A stretch of DNA of 64,000 nucleotides from Bacteroidetes bacterium GWF2_33_38. Lineage in GTDB: Bacteria; Bacteroidota; Bacteroidia; Bacteroidales; GWF2-33-38. A model generated the notes under the pieces. It had not been told where the DNA came from and searched no databases. It was given only the letters and a program-made list of their open reading frames with translations. Each line of letters opens with the position of its first letter. The stretch's first letter is position 1. Positions 35,578 to 45,328 of this stretch are shown here, piece by piece. Where the stretch lies: positions 1-64,000 of the forward strand of contig MEOF01000049.1 in assembly GCA_001769505.1 (NCBI GenBank). Reading direction: 5' to 3'. The translations under genes were made by a program, and so were the position numbers.

Positions 35578-36055
35578 TTTCTTTTATATTTAGTCGCTAA
35601 AAACAAATTTTGTTTATTGCTACAAAATTACGATACGAAAAAGCGGAAATCGATTCTTAGGCAAGAGAACTTATTAAGTCATACTATGAAATATCATAGT
35701 TTTTTTCATGTTAAATTTCATAAAAAAACATTCTGTAATACCAATTGCCAATAGTATAAAGATTAGAAATAAGCCTCTAACTTTGTTTAGCAGTAAATAA
35801 GCCTAAAACACAAGATTGCAATCAATTAATTATCAGTCGGTTATGCTTGAGTTAGATAGATTGTGTTTCAAAATGATTGTTAAAGAAATTTTGGAACAAC
35901 AATGGTTAATGCCGATATTAAAGCAAAACAAGCATACAGAACGAAGTGAAAGTATGCGACATTTTGATGTTTAATCGGTATAATACAATAACAATTCTCA
36001 TTCTTAATTTGGTTTTGTATCTTTGTTAAAGATAAACTTGCAGAAGAAATGAAAT
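35578..36055. other. Non-coding divergent region
   Basis: About 478 bp between the TDT transporter (-) and the Crp/Fnr gene (+). A -7-like TATCTTTG box is at 36019-36026 on the plus strand. It also contains TATGAAATATCATA near 35683, a short palindrome-like word. No gene is supported. Confidence 0.45.
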
Positions 36056-36733
36056 ATGGAATTCGAAAATGATTGTAGTAAAATATCAACTTGCTTTAGA
36101 TATTTAAATCAGCAACAACTTGCATTTATTGATTCTAAAACCACTCAATTAACCTACTTGAGAGGCGAAAATGTGTTTAAACAAGGTGCTTTTGCTCCAT
36201 ATATTTTGTACATTATCGATGGTTTGGTAAAAACATACTTACAAATCGGCAATCACAAACAACTAAATATCAGTTTAGGAAAAACAGGTGATTTTTTAGC
36301 ATTCTCTACAATTTTTTCCGAAAATATGTATAATTATTCAGCCATCTCATTAAAAGATTCAACCATTTGTATGATAGACAAAGAAGCCTTAAAATATTTA
36401 ATGCTACAAAATCCCGATTTTGCCATGCACATTGCGTCAAAAAACGGACGAAACGAAATGCAATTACTTGAAATAATAAAGAATATTTCGTACAAACAAA
36501 TGAGAGGTAAACTAGCATCTTCCTTACTGTATCTTTCGTCGGAGGAATTTCACGAACATGCTATTTTTCAATACCTTACACGTCAAGATATTGCAGACTT
36601 TGCTTCAATTTCAACCGAATCGACAATAAAGTTTATCAAAGAATTCGAAAAAGAAGGAATATTAAGTCTTGATGGAAAAAATATAATTTTCAACAACAAA
36701 GAATTATTACTCGAAATCAGCAAAAAGGGTTAA
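36056..36733 (+). CDS. Crp/Fnr-family transcriptional regulator
   Basis: A 225-residue protein. An N-terminal cyclic-nucleotide-binding-type beta-roll (residues 20-130; GENVFKQGAFAPYILYIIDG, LGKTGDFLAFSTIF) is followed by a long helix and a winged helix-turn-helix near residues 170-210 (YLTRQDIADFASIS, STIKFIKEFEKEGIL). There is no Fe-S cysteine cluster like that of FNR, though a few Cys occur at the N-terminus. The effector is unknown. It may control the divergent transporter pair or be a global regulator. Confidence 0.88.
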   Translation: MEFENDCSKISTCFRYLNQQQLAFIDSKTTQLTYLRGENVFKQGAFAPYILYIIDGLVKTYLQIGNHKQLNISLGKTGDFLAFSTIFSENMYNYSAISLKDSTICMIDKEALKYLMLQNPDFAMHIASKNGRNEMQLLEIIKNISYKQMRGKLASSLLYLSSEEFHEHAIFQYLTRQDIADFASISTESTIKFIKEFEKEGILSLDGKNIIFNNKELLLEISKKG

Positions 36734-36746
36734 AGAAAATATAATT

Positions 36747-36777
36747 TTGACGTACTGCTAACAATCTTGTATCTTTG
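36747..36777 (+). promoter_or_regulatory. era-der promoter
   Basis: TTG at 36747-36749, 20 bases, TATCTTTG at 36770-36777; 20 bp before the era start. Confidence 0.65.
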
Positions 36778-36797
36778 CAAGTTTAACACAATAATGT

Positions 36798-37673
36798 ATG
36801 GGACACAAATCGGGCTTTGTAAATATTATCGGAAATCCGAATGTTGGAAAATCAACGCTGATGAATGCCTTTGTCGGCGAAAAAATATCCATCATTACAT
36901 CGAAAGCCCAAACAACACGACACCGCATTATGGGTATCGTTAATGGCGAAGATTTTCAAATTGTATATTCCGATACGCCAGGAATAATAAAGCCTAATTA
37001 TAAAATGCAAGAAACCATGGTTGGTTTTGTAAAAGGAGCTATTTCCGATGCCGATATTATTTTATATGTAACCGACCATTACGAAACGATTGATAAAAAC
37101 GAAGAATATCTAATAAAACTTAGCAAAGTTAATGTCCCCGTTTTTTTAATAATCAATAAAATTGATTTAGCCCCCGAAGAAAAAATTGCGGATTTAGCCA
37201 ATCAGTGGAAAGAATTTTTGCCAAAAGCAGAAATTAAAATTTGTTCGGCCTTGAAAGGAATTAATATTGCTCAAATTTTCGACGATATTTTAAAACATTT
37301 GCCTGAGTCGCCGCCATATTACCCTAAGGATCAGCTTACAGATAAAAGTGAACGTTTTTTTGTTTCGGAAATCGTACGCGAAAAAATATTATTGAATTAT
37401 AAAAAAGAAATTCCATATTCAGTCGAAGTTGCCGTTGAGGAGTTTAAAGAAGAAAAAGATATTATCAGAATACGAGCAATTATTTATGTTATTCGCGATT
37501 CGCAAAAAGGAATTATCATCGGTCACAAAGGAAGCATGTTGAAAAAAACAGGCACTGAAGCCCGATTGGATTTAGAAAAGTTTTTTGATAAAAAAATATT
37601 TATTGAATTACACGTGAAGGTAAATAAAGATTGGAGAGATGATAGCCGACAACTTAAAAGTTTTGGATATTAA
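36798..37673 (+). CDS. era: GTPase Era
   Basis: A 291-residue ribosome-assembly GTPase that binds the 3' end of 16S rRNA. G1 GNPNVGKST, G3 DTPG, G4 NKID and G5 CSAL are all present in the first 160 residues. The C-terminal KH domain carries GIIIGHKGSMLKKTG. The order era-der is usual in this phylum. Confidence 0.96.
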   Translation: MGHKSGFVNIIGNPNVGKSTLMNAFVGEKISIITSKAQTTRHRIMGIVNGEDFQIVYSDTPGIIKPNYKMQETMVGFVKGAISDADIILYVTDHYETIDKNEEYLIKLSKVNVPVFLIINKIDLAPEEKIADLANQWKEFLPKAEIKICSALKGINIAQIFDDILKHLPESPPYYPKDQLTDKSERFFVSEIVREKILLNYKKEIPYSVEVAVEEFKEEKDIIRIRAIIYVIRDSQKGIIIGHKGSMLKKTGTEARLDLEKFFDKKIFIELHVKVNKDWRDDSRQLKSFGY

Positions 37674-37702
37674 ATAAATAAAAAGATAAATACGAAAAAA
37701 TA

Positions 37703-39013
37703 ATGGGAAATATTGTTGCAATAGTAGGAAGACCGAATGTGGGGAAATCGACTATATTTAATAGATTTACAGAAAGTAGAGATGCGATAGTTGATGAATT
37801 TAGCGGTGTAACTCGCGATAGACATTACGGAAAAGTAAACTGGAGCGGAATAGATTTTTCGATCATCGATACTGGAGGTTATGTTGAGAATTCTGAAGAT
37901 ATTTTTGAAAGCGAAATAAATAAACAAGTCTTATTAGCAATCGAAGAATCCGATGTTATATTGTTTATGGTTGATGTAATCAGCGGAATAACCGACTTAG
38001 ACGAAGCAATAGCCCAAAAATTACGACGAAAAGGCAAAAAAGTTATCGTGGTTGTAAATAAGGTCGATAACACCGAACGCTCATACAGAGTAAGCGAGTT
38101 TTATGCACTTGGATTTGAACATGTATTTGGAATTTCGTCAATTAGCGGAAGCGGAACCGGCGATTTACTCGATGTGATTGTCGAAAAATTTGAAAAAAAT
38201 GAAATTGACCAAGAAGCCGAAGATAATATTCCCAAATATGCAATCATTGGAAGACCAAATGTTGGAAAATCGTCGTTAACAAATGCATTGCTGGGTGAAG
38301 ACCGAGCAATTGTTACTCCTATTTCGGGAACAACACGCGATTCGTTTTTTGCAAAATACAACAAATTCGGGCAAGAGTTTTATTTGATTGACACTGCTGG
38401 ATTACGTAGAAAAACTAAGGTTCACGAAGATTTGGAGTTTTATTCTGTGATGCGCTCAATTCGCTCAATCGAAAGGTCTGATATATGCATTATTATGATT
38501 GATGCAACACTCGGAGTTGAATCACAAGATTTGAACATTATTGGACTTGCACAAAAAAATCATAAAGGAATTGTTATCGTGGTAAATAAATGGGATTTAG
38601 TCGAAAAAGATACAAATTCGACCAAGAAATTTACCGAAGAAATTCAATCTAAAATAGCTCCTTTTACCGATGTTCCTATTATTTTTACATCAGTAATCAA
38701 CAAACAACGAATTTTAAAAGTACTCGAAACAGCTGCCATGGTTTATCAAAACATGAAAAAGCGAATACCAACTTCCGAATTAAACGAATATATGCTCGAA
38801 GTTATTGAGGAGAATAATCCCCCATCGCTGAAAGGTAAGTTTATCAAGATTAAGTACGTTACACAATTACCTACTCGATTTCCTTCTTTTGCGTTTTTCT
38901 GTAATTTGCCACAATATGTTAAAGCTCCATACAAACGATATTTGGAAAATAAAATTCGCGAACGGTTTGATTTTTCGGGGGCTCCAGTTCATATTTACAT
39001 GAGACAAAAGTAA
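37703..39013 (+). CDS. der: GTPase Der (EngA)
   Basis: A 436-residue 50S-assembly GTPase with two tandem G domains: first G1 GRPNVGKST near residue 8, with DTGG and NKVD; second G1 GRPNVGKSS near residue 181, with DTAG and NKWD. The KH-like C-terminal domain ends [17 protein letters not shown] and [11 protein letters not shown]. It lies 29 bp after era, in the same operon. Confidence 0.97.
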   Translation: MGNIVAIVGRPNVGKSTIFNRFTESRDAIVDEFSGVTRDRHYGKVNWSGIDFSIIDTGGYVENSEDIFESEINKQVLLAIEESDVILFMVDVISGITDLDEAIAQKLRRKGKKVIVVVNKVDNTERSYRVSEFYALGFEHVFGISSISGSGTGDLLDVIVEKFEKNEIDQEAEDNIPKYAIIGRPNVGKSSLTNALLGEDRAIVTPISGTTRDSFFAKYNKFGQEFYLIDTAGLRRKTKVHEDLEFYSVMRSIRSIERSDICIIMIDATLGVESQDLNIIGLAQKNHKGIVIVVNKWDLVEKDTNSTKKFTEEIQSKIAPFTDVPIIFTSVINKQRILKVLETAAMVYQNMKKRIPTSELNEYMLEVIEENNPPSLKGKFIKIKYVTQLPTRFPSFAFFCNLPQYVKAPYKRYLENKIRERFDFSGAPVHIYMRQK

Positions 39014-39016
39014 AAG

Positions 39017-39523
39017 ATGAAGGTTTTTCAGGTCATATTATTTTTTTTAATCGCAGAAATCCTGTTTTCGTGCAAAGCTCCCGAAGTTTATCCTGACGAA
39101 CCCGAAATCACATTCAAAGAAATTATTGTAAAAGATACAAGCGATTTGTTGAATGATATAAAAATGGTGAAAATAATTTTTTCGCTCATCGATGGCAATG
39201 GCGACATCGGACTTGACGAATCAGACACCATTGCTCCTTACAACCAAGGAAGCATATATTACTACAATCTTTATGTTTCGTTTTTCGAAAAACACGATGG
39301 AATTTTTGAAGAAATAACCGATTTACAAGTTCCGTATTATTATCGAATTCCAAATGTTTCGAAAGAAGGGCAAAACAAAACGCTTAAAGCTGATATTCAG
39401 GTTGATATAGATTATTTATATCCTATAAAATACGATACAGTTTACTACGAAATTTACATTTACGACCGAGCCTTAAATCAAAGCAATACGATTACAACCA
39501 ATACGATAATTTTAAACAATTAG
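39017..39523 (+). CDS. Putative lipoprotein
   Basis: A 168-residue protein with a lipoprotein signal (MKVFQVILFFLIAEILFSC, Cys at residue 19). It has the acidic turn DGNGDIG, common in Bacteroidota lipoproteins with a beta-sandwich, and an end that pairs strands Y-X-I-X-I. No function is recognised. It begins 3 bp after der, so it is likely in the era-der transcript. Confidence 0.7.
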   Translation: MKVFQVILFFLIAEILFSCKAPEVYPDEPEITFKEIIVKDTSDLLNDIKMVKIIFSLIDGNGDIGLDESDTIAPYNQGSIYYYNLYVSFFEKHDGIFEEITDLQVPYYYRIPNVSKEGQNKTLKADIQVDIDYLYPIKYDTVYYEIYIYDRALNQSNTITTNTIILNN

Positions 39524-39527
39524 AATT

Positions 39528-40256
39528 ATGATAGTGAGCACGATGAAAATGGCCGACATGATTCATTTAAATTACATGTTGTTGTCGGTTATCAACCGAT
39601 TAGAGATGAAACTTGGTTTTGGCGATGCTACTATCGAAGACCTTTGTCGCAAACACAATGTAAATACCCATTTTTTTTTAGAAATCGTGAATACGTTTCA
39701 TGACAAAAATTATTTTCCTCAAAAGCGAATGCAGACCTTTTCGGTTTTAGATATAATCGATTATTTACGAAAAACTCACAAATTTTACTTGAATCAAAAA
39801 TTGCCGATTATCGAAAAAATGATAAACGAGTTAATTGACGAAAATCAAGCACAGAAAAAAAGTTTAACCTTATTAGTTTCGTTTTTTACCGAATACAAAC
39901 AAGAGCTAATCAATCATATCGAACGTGAAGAAAAAAAGGTTTATCCTTATATCCTCGAAATTTATAATGCACTTGAGGCAAAGTCGAAAAATCAAGAATT
40001 GTTTAATAAAATGAACGCCTATTCTATCGAAAAATACGAAGGAGAACACGACAATGTAGAGGAAAAACTATTCGATTTAAAAAATATTATAATCAAGTAC
40101 TTACCGCCATTAGTCGATTCAAATATTTGTAACAGAATACTTTCGGAACTTTTTAAATTAGAAAAAGACCTAAACGACCACTCTCGAATCGAAGATAAAG
40201 TGCTGGTTCCTAAAGTTTCGCAAATGGAAGAAAGTTTTAGAAAATTATTCGCATAA
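39528..40256 (+). CDS. Hemerythrin-like domain protein
   Basis: A 242-residue protein related to the RIC/YtfE-ScdA group. An N-terminal part (DLCRKHNVNTHFFLEIVN) resembles the ScdA_N helical domain. The hemerythrin-like four-helix part has candidate iron ligands in YLRKTHKFYLN, HIEREEKKVYPY, YEGEHDNVEEKL and HSRIEDKVLVPK, a set of His and Glu at the expected spacing. Relatives repair nitrosylated iron centres. It is followed 8 bp later by a LuxR-type regulator, a recurring pair. Confidence 0.8.
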   Translation: MIVSTMKMADMIHLNYMLLSVINRLEMKLGFGDATIEDLCRKHNVNTHFFLEIVNTFHDKNYFPQKRMQTFSVLDIIDYLRKTHKFYLNQKLPIIEKMINELIDENQAQKKSLTLLVSFFTEYKQELINHIEREEKKVYPYILEIYNALEAKSKNQELFNKMNAYSIEKYEGEHDNVEEKLFDLKNIIIKYLPPLVDSNICNRILSELFKLEKDLNDHSRIEDKVLVPKVSQMEESFRKLFA

Positions 40257-40263
40257 TCGAAAA

Positions 40264-40866
40264 ATGAGCAAAATTACGGTCATCTTATTTTATCGAAACT
40301 ATTTGCTTTGTTCGGGACTCGAACACCTTTTAAAAAATGAAATTGGCGTTTCTGCAATTTTTAAATATATTTCGTTTGACGAAATCGACGATTCATTACA
40401 TGCCCTTTCCGAAAAATTAATCATTGTCGAAGACGAATTGCTCGATTCGTATAAAAATTTTATTGCCGAAAATGCTGGACTTTTTACCAACTCGAAAGTT
40501 TTGTTGCTTGTAAAAAGCAAATCAAAAAACGCTCACATGGATTTGTTCGATGGAATTCTAGATATTACATCAAGCAAGACCGAATTAGCCGAAATTATTA
40601 ACAAACAACTCCGTTTAATCCCTGCTCGAAAATCGAAAAATCAAGACGAAAAATCAGACCTTTCGGAAAGAGAAAAAACGATTGTAAAACTTGTTGCACT
40701 TGGCAAAACCGCAAACGAAATTGCCGATGTTTTGTTTCTAAGTTCGCATACGGTTATTACACATCGCAAAAACATTTCAAAAAAATTAGGAATTAAAACT
40801 GTTTCTGGACTTACGGTTTATGCTATACTCAATAATATTGTAACGTTTGAAGAAATAAGTGCCTAA
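40264..40866 (+). CDS. LuxR-type transcriptional regulator with degenerate receiver
   Basis: A 200-residue protein. The first 110 residues fold-match a receiver, with no clear phospho-acceptor Asp (the acidic triad is not evident). Residues 135-195 are a LuxR helix-turn-helix: LSEREKTIVKLVALGKTANEIA, ISKKLGIKTVSGLTVYAI. It is coupled to the hemerythrin gene 8 bp upstream. Control by something other than phosphorylation is inferred. Confidence 0.85.
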   Translation: MSKITVILFYRNYLLCSGLEHLLKNEIGVSAIFKYISFDEIDDSLHALSEKLIIVEDELLDSYKNFIAENAGLFTNSKVLLLVKSKSKNAHMDLFDGILDITSSKTELAEIINKQLRLIPARKSKNQDEKSDLSEREKTIVKLVALGKTANEIADVLFLSSHTVITHRKNISKKLGIKTVSGLTVYAILNNIVTFEEISA

Positions 40867-40961
40867 TCGTATTTTGGCAACTAGGAGATTGAATTTTTAA
40901 TGTAAAAAAAGCCGTCGGGTTTTCTTTTATCAAAAAATACAATTGCTAATTTTCTTTTTCA

Positions 40962-42557
40962 CTAATTGTCTCCAACCTTTTTTATCTCAGAAGTAAAATG
41001 AAATTCGATGTTTGGAAAATTTTGCATAACCACTTTTAAATACCATTCGCTTTCGGCCATAAATACAGGACGGTCGTCTTTATCTACCGTTATATATTGG
41101 CTTTTTTGGGTTATGAATTTATTAAGCATCACTTTATCGGTTGAGGTAAACCAACAAGCTTTGTAAAAATTCAAATGTTGAAATATACACGATGCACCAT
41201 ATTCGTGCAACAATCGAAATTGAATAACTTCAAATTGCAACTCTCCAACCGTTCCTATTATTTTAGTGTTACCCGGTTGTCGAACAAACAATTGTGCAAC
41301 TCCTTCGTCGGTTAATTGGCGAATTCCTTTTTCCAACTGTTTGGTTTTTAGTGGGTCTTTATTTATCAGCTCTTTAAATATTTCGGGCGAAAAGCTAGGA
41401 ATTCCTTTAAACGACAGTTGTTCTCCTTCAGACAAGCTGTCGCCTATTTTAAAGTTTCCGGTATCGTACAAACCAACAACATCGCCAGGATAAGCCTCGT
41501 CGAGAATACTCTTTTCATTTGCCATAAAACCAACCGGACTCGAAAAACGCAATTTTTTATCGAGGCGAGTATGATAATAAAATTTATTTCGTTCAAATTT
41601 GCCCGAAACTATTCTGCAAAAAGCAATTCTATCGCGATGATTCGGATCAAGATTAGCATGAATTTTAAAAACAAAACCAGTGAAATTTTCTTCGGTAGCT
41701 AGAATTTCTCTTTTGTCGGTTTCTCTCGATAATGGCGATGGTGCAATTCTTACAAAAGTATCGAGTAGTTCTTTTACTCCAAAATTATTAAGAGCACTAC
41801 CAAAAAAAACAGGCGATAAATATGCATCTCGATAAAGAGTTTCGTCAAAAGTCTCATAAATTTCATCGATTAATTCAACATCTTCTCGAAGTTGATTAGC
41901 GGCATCTTTTCCTATTCGTTTATCTAACTCAACATCGTTTAAATTTTCGATATCAAACACATCTTCTGAAATATTCGATTTATTAGGCGAAAATAGTTGT
42001 AACTGCTTTTCAAATAAATTGTAAACTCCCTTGAAAGTGCTTCCAATTCCTATCGGCCAACTTAGTGGTCGGGTATGAATGCTTAGTTCCTTTTCTATTG
42101 AATCAAGCAATTGATATGGATCTTGACCTTCTCTATCCATTTTATTGATAAAGACAATCACAGGCGTATGTCTCATTCTGCAAACATCCATAAGTTTACG
42201 TGTTTGCTCCTCAACGCCTTTTACCGAGTCAATAACCAAAATCACACTATCGACTGCCGTTAGAGTTCTGTATGTGTCCTCAGCAAAATCTTTATGCCCA
42301 GGAGTATCTAAAATATTTACTTTGTATCCATCGTATTCAAAACCCATAACAGACGTAGCAACCGAAATTCCACGTTGCTTTTCGATTTCCATAAAATCAG
42401 ATGTTGCTGTCTTTCCAAATTTATTACTTTTTACGGCTCCAGCAGTTTTAATTGCTCCGCCAAACAACAATAATTTTTCAGTTAGTGTTGTTTTTCCGGC
42501 ATCGGGATGGCTAATAATTCCAAAAGTTCTTCGTTTTGTTATTTCGTCTTGTCTCAT
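40962..42557 (-). CDS. prfC: Peptide chain release factor 3
   Basis: A 531-residue GTPase that releases RF1/RF2 from the ribosome after termination. G1 HPDAGKTT at about residue 17, QRGISV switch, DTPGHKDF and [10 protein letters not shown]. Domains 2-3 continue with [10 protein letters not shown]. Convergent with the LuxR-type gene; no clear terminator in the 95 bp between, only an AAAAAAAGCCGTCGGG stretch. Confidence 0.95.
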   Translation of the reverse strand: MRQDEITKRRTFGIISHPDAGKTTLTEKLLLFGGAIKTAGAVKSNKFGKTATSDFMEIEKQRGISVATSVMGFEYDGYKVNILDTPGHKDFAEDTYRTLTAVDSVILVIDSVKGVEEQTRKLMDVCRMRHTPVIVFINKMDREGQDPYQLLDSIEKELSIHTRPLSWPIGIGSTFKGVYNLFEKQLQLFSPNKSNISEDVFDIENLNDVELDKRIGKDAANQLREDVELIDEIYETFDETLYRDAYLSPVFFGSALNNFGVKELLDTFVRIAPSPLSRETDKREILATEENFTGFVFKIHANLDPNHRDRIAFCRIVSGKFERNKFYYHTRLDKKLRFSSPVGFMANEKSILDEAYPGDVVGLYDTGNFKIGDSLSEGEQLSFKGIPSFSPEIFKELINKDPLKTKQLEKGIRQLTDEGVAQLFVRQPGNTKIIGTVGELQFEVIQFRLLHEYGASCIFQHLNFYKACWFTSTDKVMLNKFITQKSQYITVDKDDRPVFMAESEWYLKVVMQNFPNIEFHFTSEIKKVGDN

Positions 42558-43135
42558 TATGAAATTTTTGTCGATGAAAATATTTTGATACTGAATATAA
42601 GTAAGATGTCTGATAAGCTCTAAGTCTTTACTAATTAAGACAAGATATCGATATTTGTATTTTATTGTAAATTAACATATTCCTGCTTTTTTTATTTAAT
42701 CAAACATGTATTTTAATTGTTTTTGCATAATACATATTTCGGCTTTCTTATCGTAAGACCCTGATTATGAAAAAACAAATATTTTTTTCTTTCTAGAAAA
42801 GCATTCCGACAAAGATACAAATAATTTGATAATGGAAAATAGAGTTTGTTTTGCTGTTACGATAAGCAACAACTAAAATATTCTTATACAAATGTACTGA
42901 AAAATGAGATTTTTAATTTTACTTAAATAACTTGTATCATAAAATATGTTAGAGTAAAAATCAATAAGATATAAAAGTAACACGGACAAGAATGTCTAAG
43001 CTACAAATCATCAAATAAGTAGCTTGTATCAACAGTGAAAATCTGTTTATAACCGATTATTTAACGATTCTGAAAATCACAATTTATTCGGATTAGAAGA
43101 AAATAATTCCAATTCCCTTAATCAAGTGCAATAAA
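42558..43135. other. Non-coding region upstream of prfC
   Basis: About 580 bp with no supported gene. It is A/T-rich, with a small inverted repeat AAGCTAC/GTAGCTT near 42998-43024. The terminator-like hairpin that follows at 43136 suggests a transcript ends here. Confidence 0.4.
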
Positions 43136-43159
43136 AAAAGCCAACTTTGGTTGGCTTTT
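43136..43159. terminator. Terminator hairpin without an obvious adjacent gene on the plus strand
   Basis: Stem AAAAGCCAAC/GTTGGCTTTT with a 4-base loop and A or T runs on both sides. It may serve the minus-strand gene at 43324-43767, but the repeat at 43163-43310 lies between. Confidence 0.75.
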
Positions 43160-43162
43160 CTT

Positions 43163-43310
43163 TATAACAATAGTTCGGTTAATTTTCGTATGTCTCTGAT
43201 TTTAAGAACTTTGCCAAAGTTTGCATTGAATTGAAATATTACTGATTATCAGCGAGTTATACTTTGGTTAAAATCAACTTTGGCAAAGTTGAACGAACTA
43301 TAGTTATAAA
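43163..43310. repeat. Nested inverted-repeat element
   Basis: Outer arms TTATAACAATAGTTCG (from about 43162) and CGAACTATAGTTATAA (to about 43310) are complementary apart from a few bases. Inside are two copies of the palindromic word AACTTTG-CCAAAGTT or its inverse (43208 and 43275 areas). It looks like a small non-autonomous mobile element. Confidence 0.55.
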
Positions 43311-43323
43311 ACATTTCGACTAA

Positions 43324-43767
43324 TTATTTTTTGAAAAATAATCTAGTAATAAAAATACCATTGTTATCGTCTTTGCTACCAACGCTTTCAACTGCACTTG
43401 TAACAAAAGCCAATTGCCAACCGGCTTTACACATTTCGTTGATTTTTGATGAAACAATAGCATCATTTGAAGCTATGTTTTGGAAATTGATACCAACTCC
43501 ACTGAAAAAGTTTAAAAGTTTGGTTTCTTCCAATGCGTCAACTTTTGCATCACCTCTACTAACATCGCCTTGTTTGCTATCTTTTCCGTCTTCTCGTGAT
43601 GTTGTAAAATTTCGATAATCTTGTGCTTGCGTATGTTCAAGAATTCTCGAACGACCTAATCCCATTGGAATAATTGATTCAATAACAGTTACGATTTTAT
43701 ATTCTTGTGCATTTACATTGAAAATAAAAGACACAGCTAAAAGGCTTAATAGTAATAATTTTTTCAT
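43324..43767 (-). CDS. Secreted protein of unknown function
   Basis: A 147-residue protein with a signal peptide (MKKLLLLSLLAVSFIFNVNA). The middle has a charged stretch, SREDGKDSKQGDVSRGD, and the end reads MCKAGWQLAFVTSAVES with a final GIFITRLFFKK. No family is recognised. Monocistronic, about 80 bp before the FAH gene end. Confidence 0.6.
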   Translation of the reverse strand: MKKLLLLSLLAVSFIFNVNAQEYKIVTVIESIIPMGLGRSRILEHTQAQDYRNFTTSREDGKDSKQGDVSRGDAKVDALEETKLLNFFSGVGINFQNIASNDAIVSSKINEMCKAGWQLAFVTSAVESVGSKDDNNGIFITRLFFKK

Positions 43768-43847
43768 AGATAAAATGTTATTTGTTTATAATTAGAAAAT
43801 ATTTTTTTCGAATATATTATCTTTTCTTGAAAAATCAAACTTACAAG

Positions 43848-44459
43848 TTAACAAATTTTAAAATCCATGATTTTTTTATCTTCTAAATATGCTTGAAGTC
43901 TATCTCCGACTTCAACTTTTCCAACTCCTGAAGGGGTTCCTGTAAAAATTAAATCGCCAATTTTCAAGGTGAAATATTTCGATACATGAGAAATAATTTC
44001 ATCTATTTTGAAAAGAAGATTTTCGGTATTTCCTTTTTGAACCATTTCTCCATTTTTTAACAAATGAAAAGATGCATTATTTATGTCTGAAATTTCGTTT
44101 GTGCTTACAAAATCACCTATGGGAGCGGAACCGTCGAATGCTTTTGCAATTTCCCATGGCATTCCTGTCTTTCTCATTTCTCGTTGAATATCTCGAGCTG
44201 TAAAATCGACGCCAAGTGTAATTTCGTCGAAATATCGTGAAGCAAATTTTACAGGGATATTTTTCCCAATCCTATTTATTTTAACAACTAGTTCAAGTTC
44301 GTGATGAATTTCGTTTGAAAAATCAGGAATAAAGAAAGGAGCATTTTTTCGAAGAATTGCACTATCTGGCTTTAAAAAAATTACGGGTTGACTAGGAATT
44401 TCATTGCCCATTTCTTTTATATGATCAATATAATTTTGTCCTATGCAAATTATTTTCAT
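43848..44459 (-). CDS. Fumarylacetoacetate hydrolase family protein
   Basis: A 203-residue protein of the YcgM/FAHD1 type. It opens IICIGQNYIDHIKEM; metal ligands are in HHELELVV (Glu residues) and GVDFTARD, with FTGTPSGVG near the C-terminus. Relatives act on acylpyruvates or oxaloacetate (hydrolase, decarboxylase or tautomerase); the sequence does not settle which. A 95-bp gap separates it from the upstream exonuclease gene. Confidence 0.88.
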   Translation of the reverse strand: MKIICIGQNYIDHIKEMGNEIPSQPVIFLKPDSAILRKNAPFFIPDFSNEIHHELELVVKINRIGKNIPVKFASRYFDEITLGVDFTARDIQREMRKTGMPWEIAKAFDGSAPIGDFVSTNEISDINNASFHLLKNGEMVQKGNTENLLFKIDEIISHVSKYFTLKIGDLIFTGTPSGVGKVEVGDRLQAYLEDKKIMDFKIC

Positions 44460-44554
44460 CTTTTTCTTTTTTTAAGCCTTGCTCCCTATAATTCGAAAAT
44501 ATTCATATTTCAAAAAAACATAAGTTACGAAATTAAAAGCTTAATTATTCGGGG

Positions 44555-45322
44555 TTATTTCCCAAAACCTCTAAGTTTAATCGCCGTGATAACTTTTTTA
44601 GTATATAGCGGAAAATCGCCATTCATCATCCAGGCGTAATATCCTTGGTCTTTTTCAAAGACAGCTTCTACCGATTGCCCTTTGTATTTTCCAAAGTTGA
44701 AAACTTCGATTCCTTTTTCGTCAAATATAATTCGACCTAGTAAATCGGCAGTTTTTGATTGTGTAGAAAACTCATCTAAAAATTCAACATTATTTTTAAG
44801 ATCTTCGTATTTTTCGAGTTGCGATTTCAAAACATCATACGTTGCTCTAATGTCGGCTTCGGCACTATGTGCGTTATCTAGGGGTTTATTGCAATAGAAT
44901 TGATATGCAGCAATCAGCGTTCGTTGTTCTTTTTTGTGAAAAATTACCTGCACATCAATATGTTTTCGATTCGACATATCAAAATCAACTTCGGCTCTTA
45001 AAAACTCTTCGGCTAACAAAGGAATGTCAAATTTTGCAGAATTATATCCAGCTAAATCGCAACCTTCAATAAATTTCGATAATTCTTTTGCTACGTCTTT
45101 GAATGTTGGGCTGTTGGCGACATCAATATCGTAAATTCCGTGTATTTCAGATGCTTGAATCGGAATGTGCATTTCGGGATTTATTCGTATTGTTTTAATA
45201 TCTTCGTTTCCGTTTGGATGTACCTTTAGTATCGAAATTTCTACAATTCTATCCGATGCTACATTTACTCCGGTTGTTTCTAAATCGAAAAAAGCAATGG
45301 GTTTTGTAAGGGTTAAATTCAT
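44555..45322 (-). CDS. DEDDh 3'-5' exonuclease, DNA polymerase III epsilon-like
   Basis: A 255-residue exonuclease. ExoI motif FFDLETTG, ExoII GYNSAKFDIPLL, ExoIII HSAEADIRAT, so all four acidic residues and the DEDDh His are present. The C-terminal 70 residues (VFNFGKYKGQSVEAVF, YYAWMMNGDFP) form an extra domain found in relatives from this phylum. It starts 6 bp after the PD40 gene stop. A proofreading or repair role is inferred. Confidence 0.88.
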   Translation of the reverse strand: MNLTLTKPIAFFDLETTGVNVASDRIVEISILKVHPNGNEDIKTIRINPEMHIPIQASEIHGIYDIDVANSPTFKDVAKELSKFIEGCDLAGYNSAKFDIPLLAEEFLRAEVDFDMSNRKHIDVQVIFHKKEQRTLIAAYQFYCNKPLDNAHSAEADIRATYDVLKSQLEKYEDLKNNVEFLDEFSTQSKTADLLGRIIFDEKGIEVFNFGKYKGQSVEAVFEKDQGYYAWMMNGDFPLYTKKVITAIKLRGFGK

Positions 45323-45328
45323 GTATTC

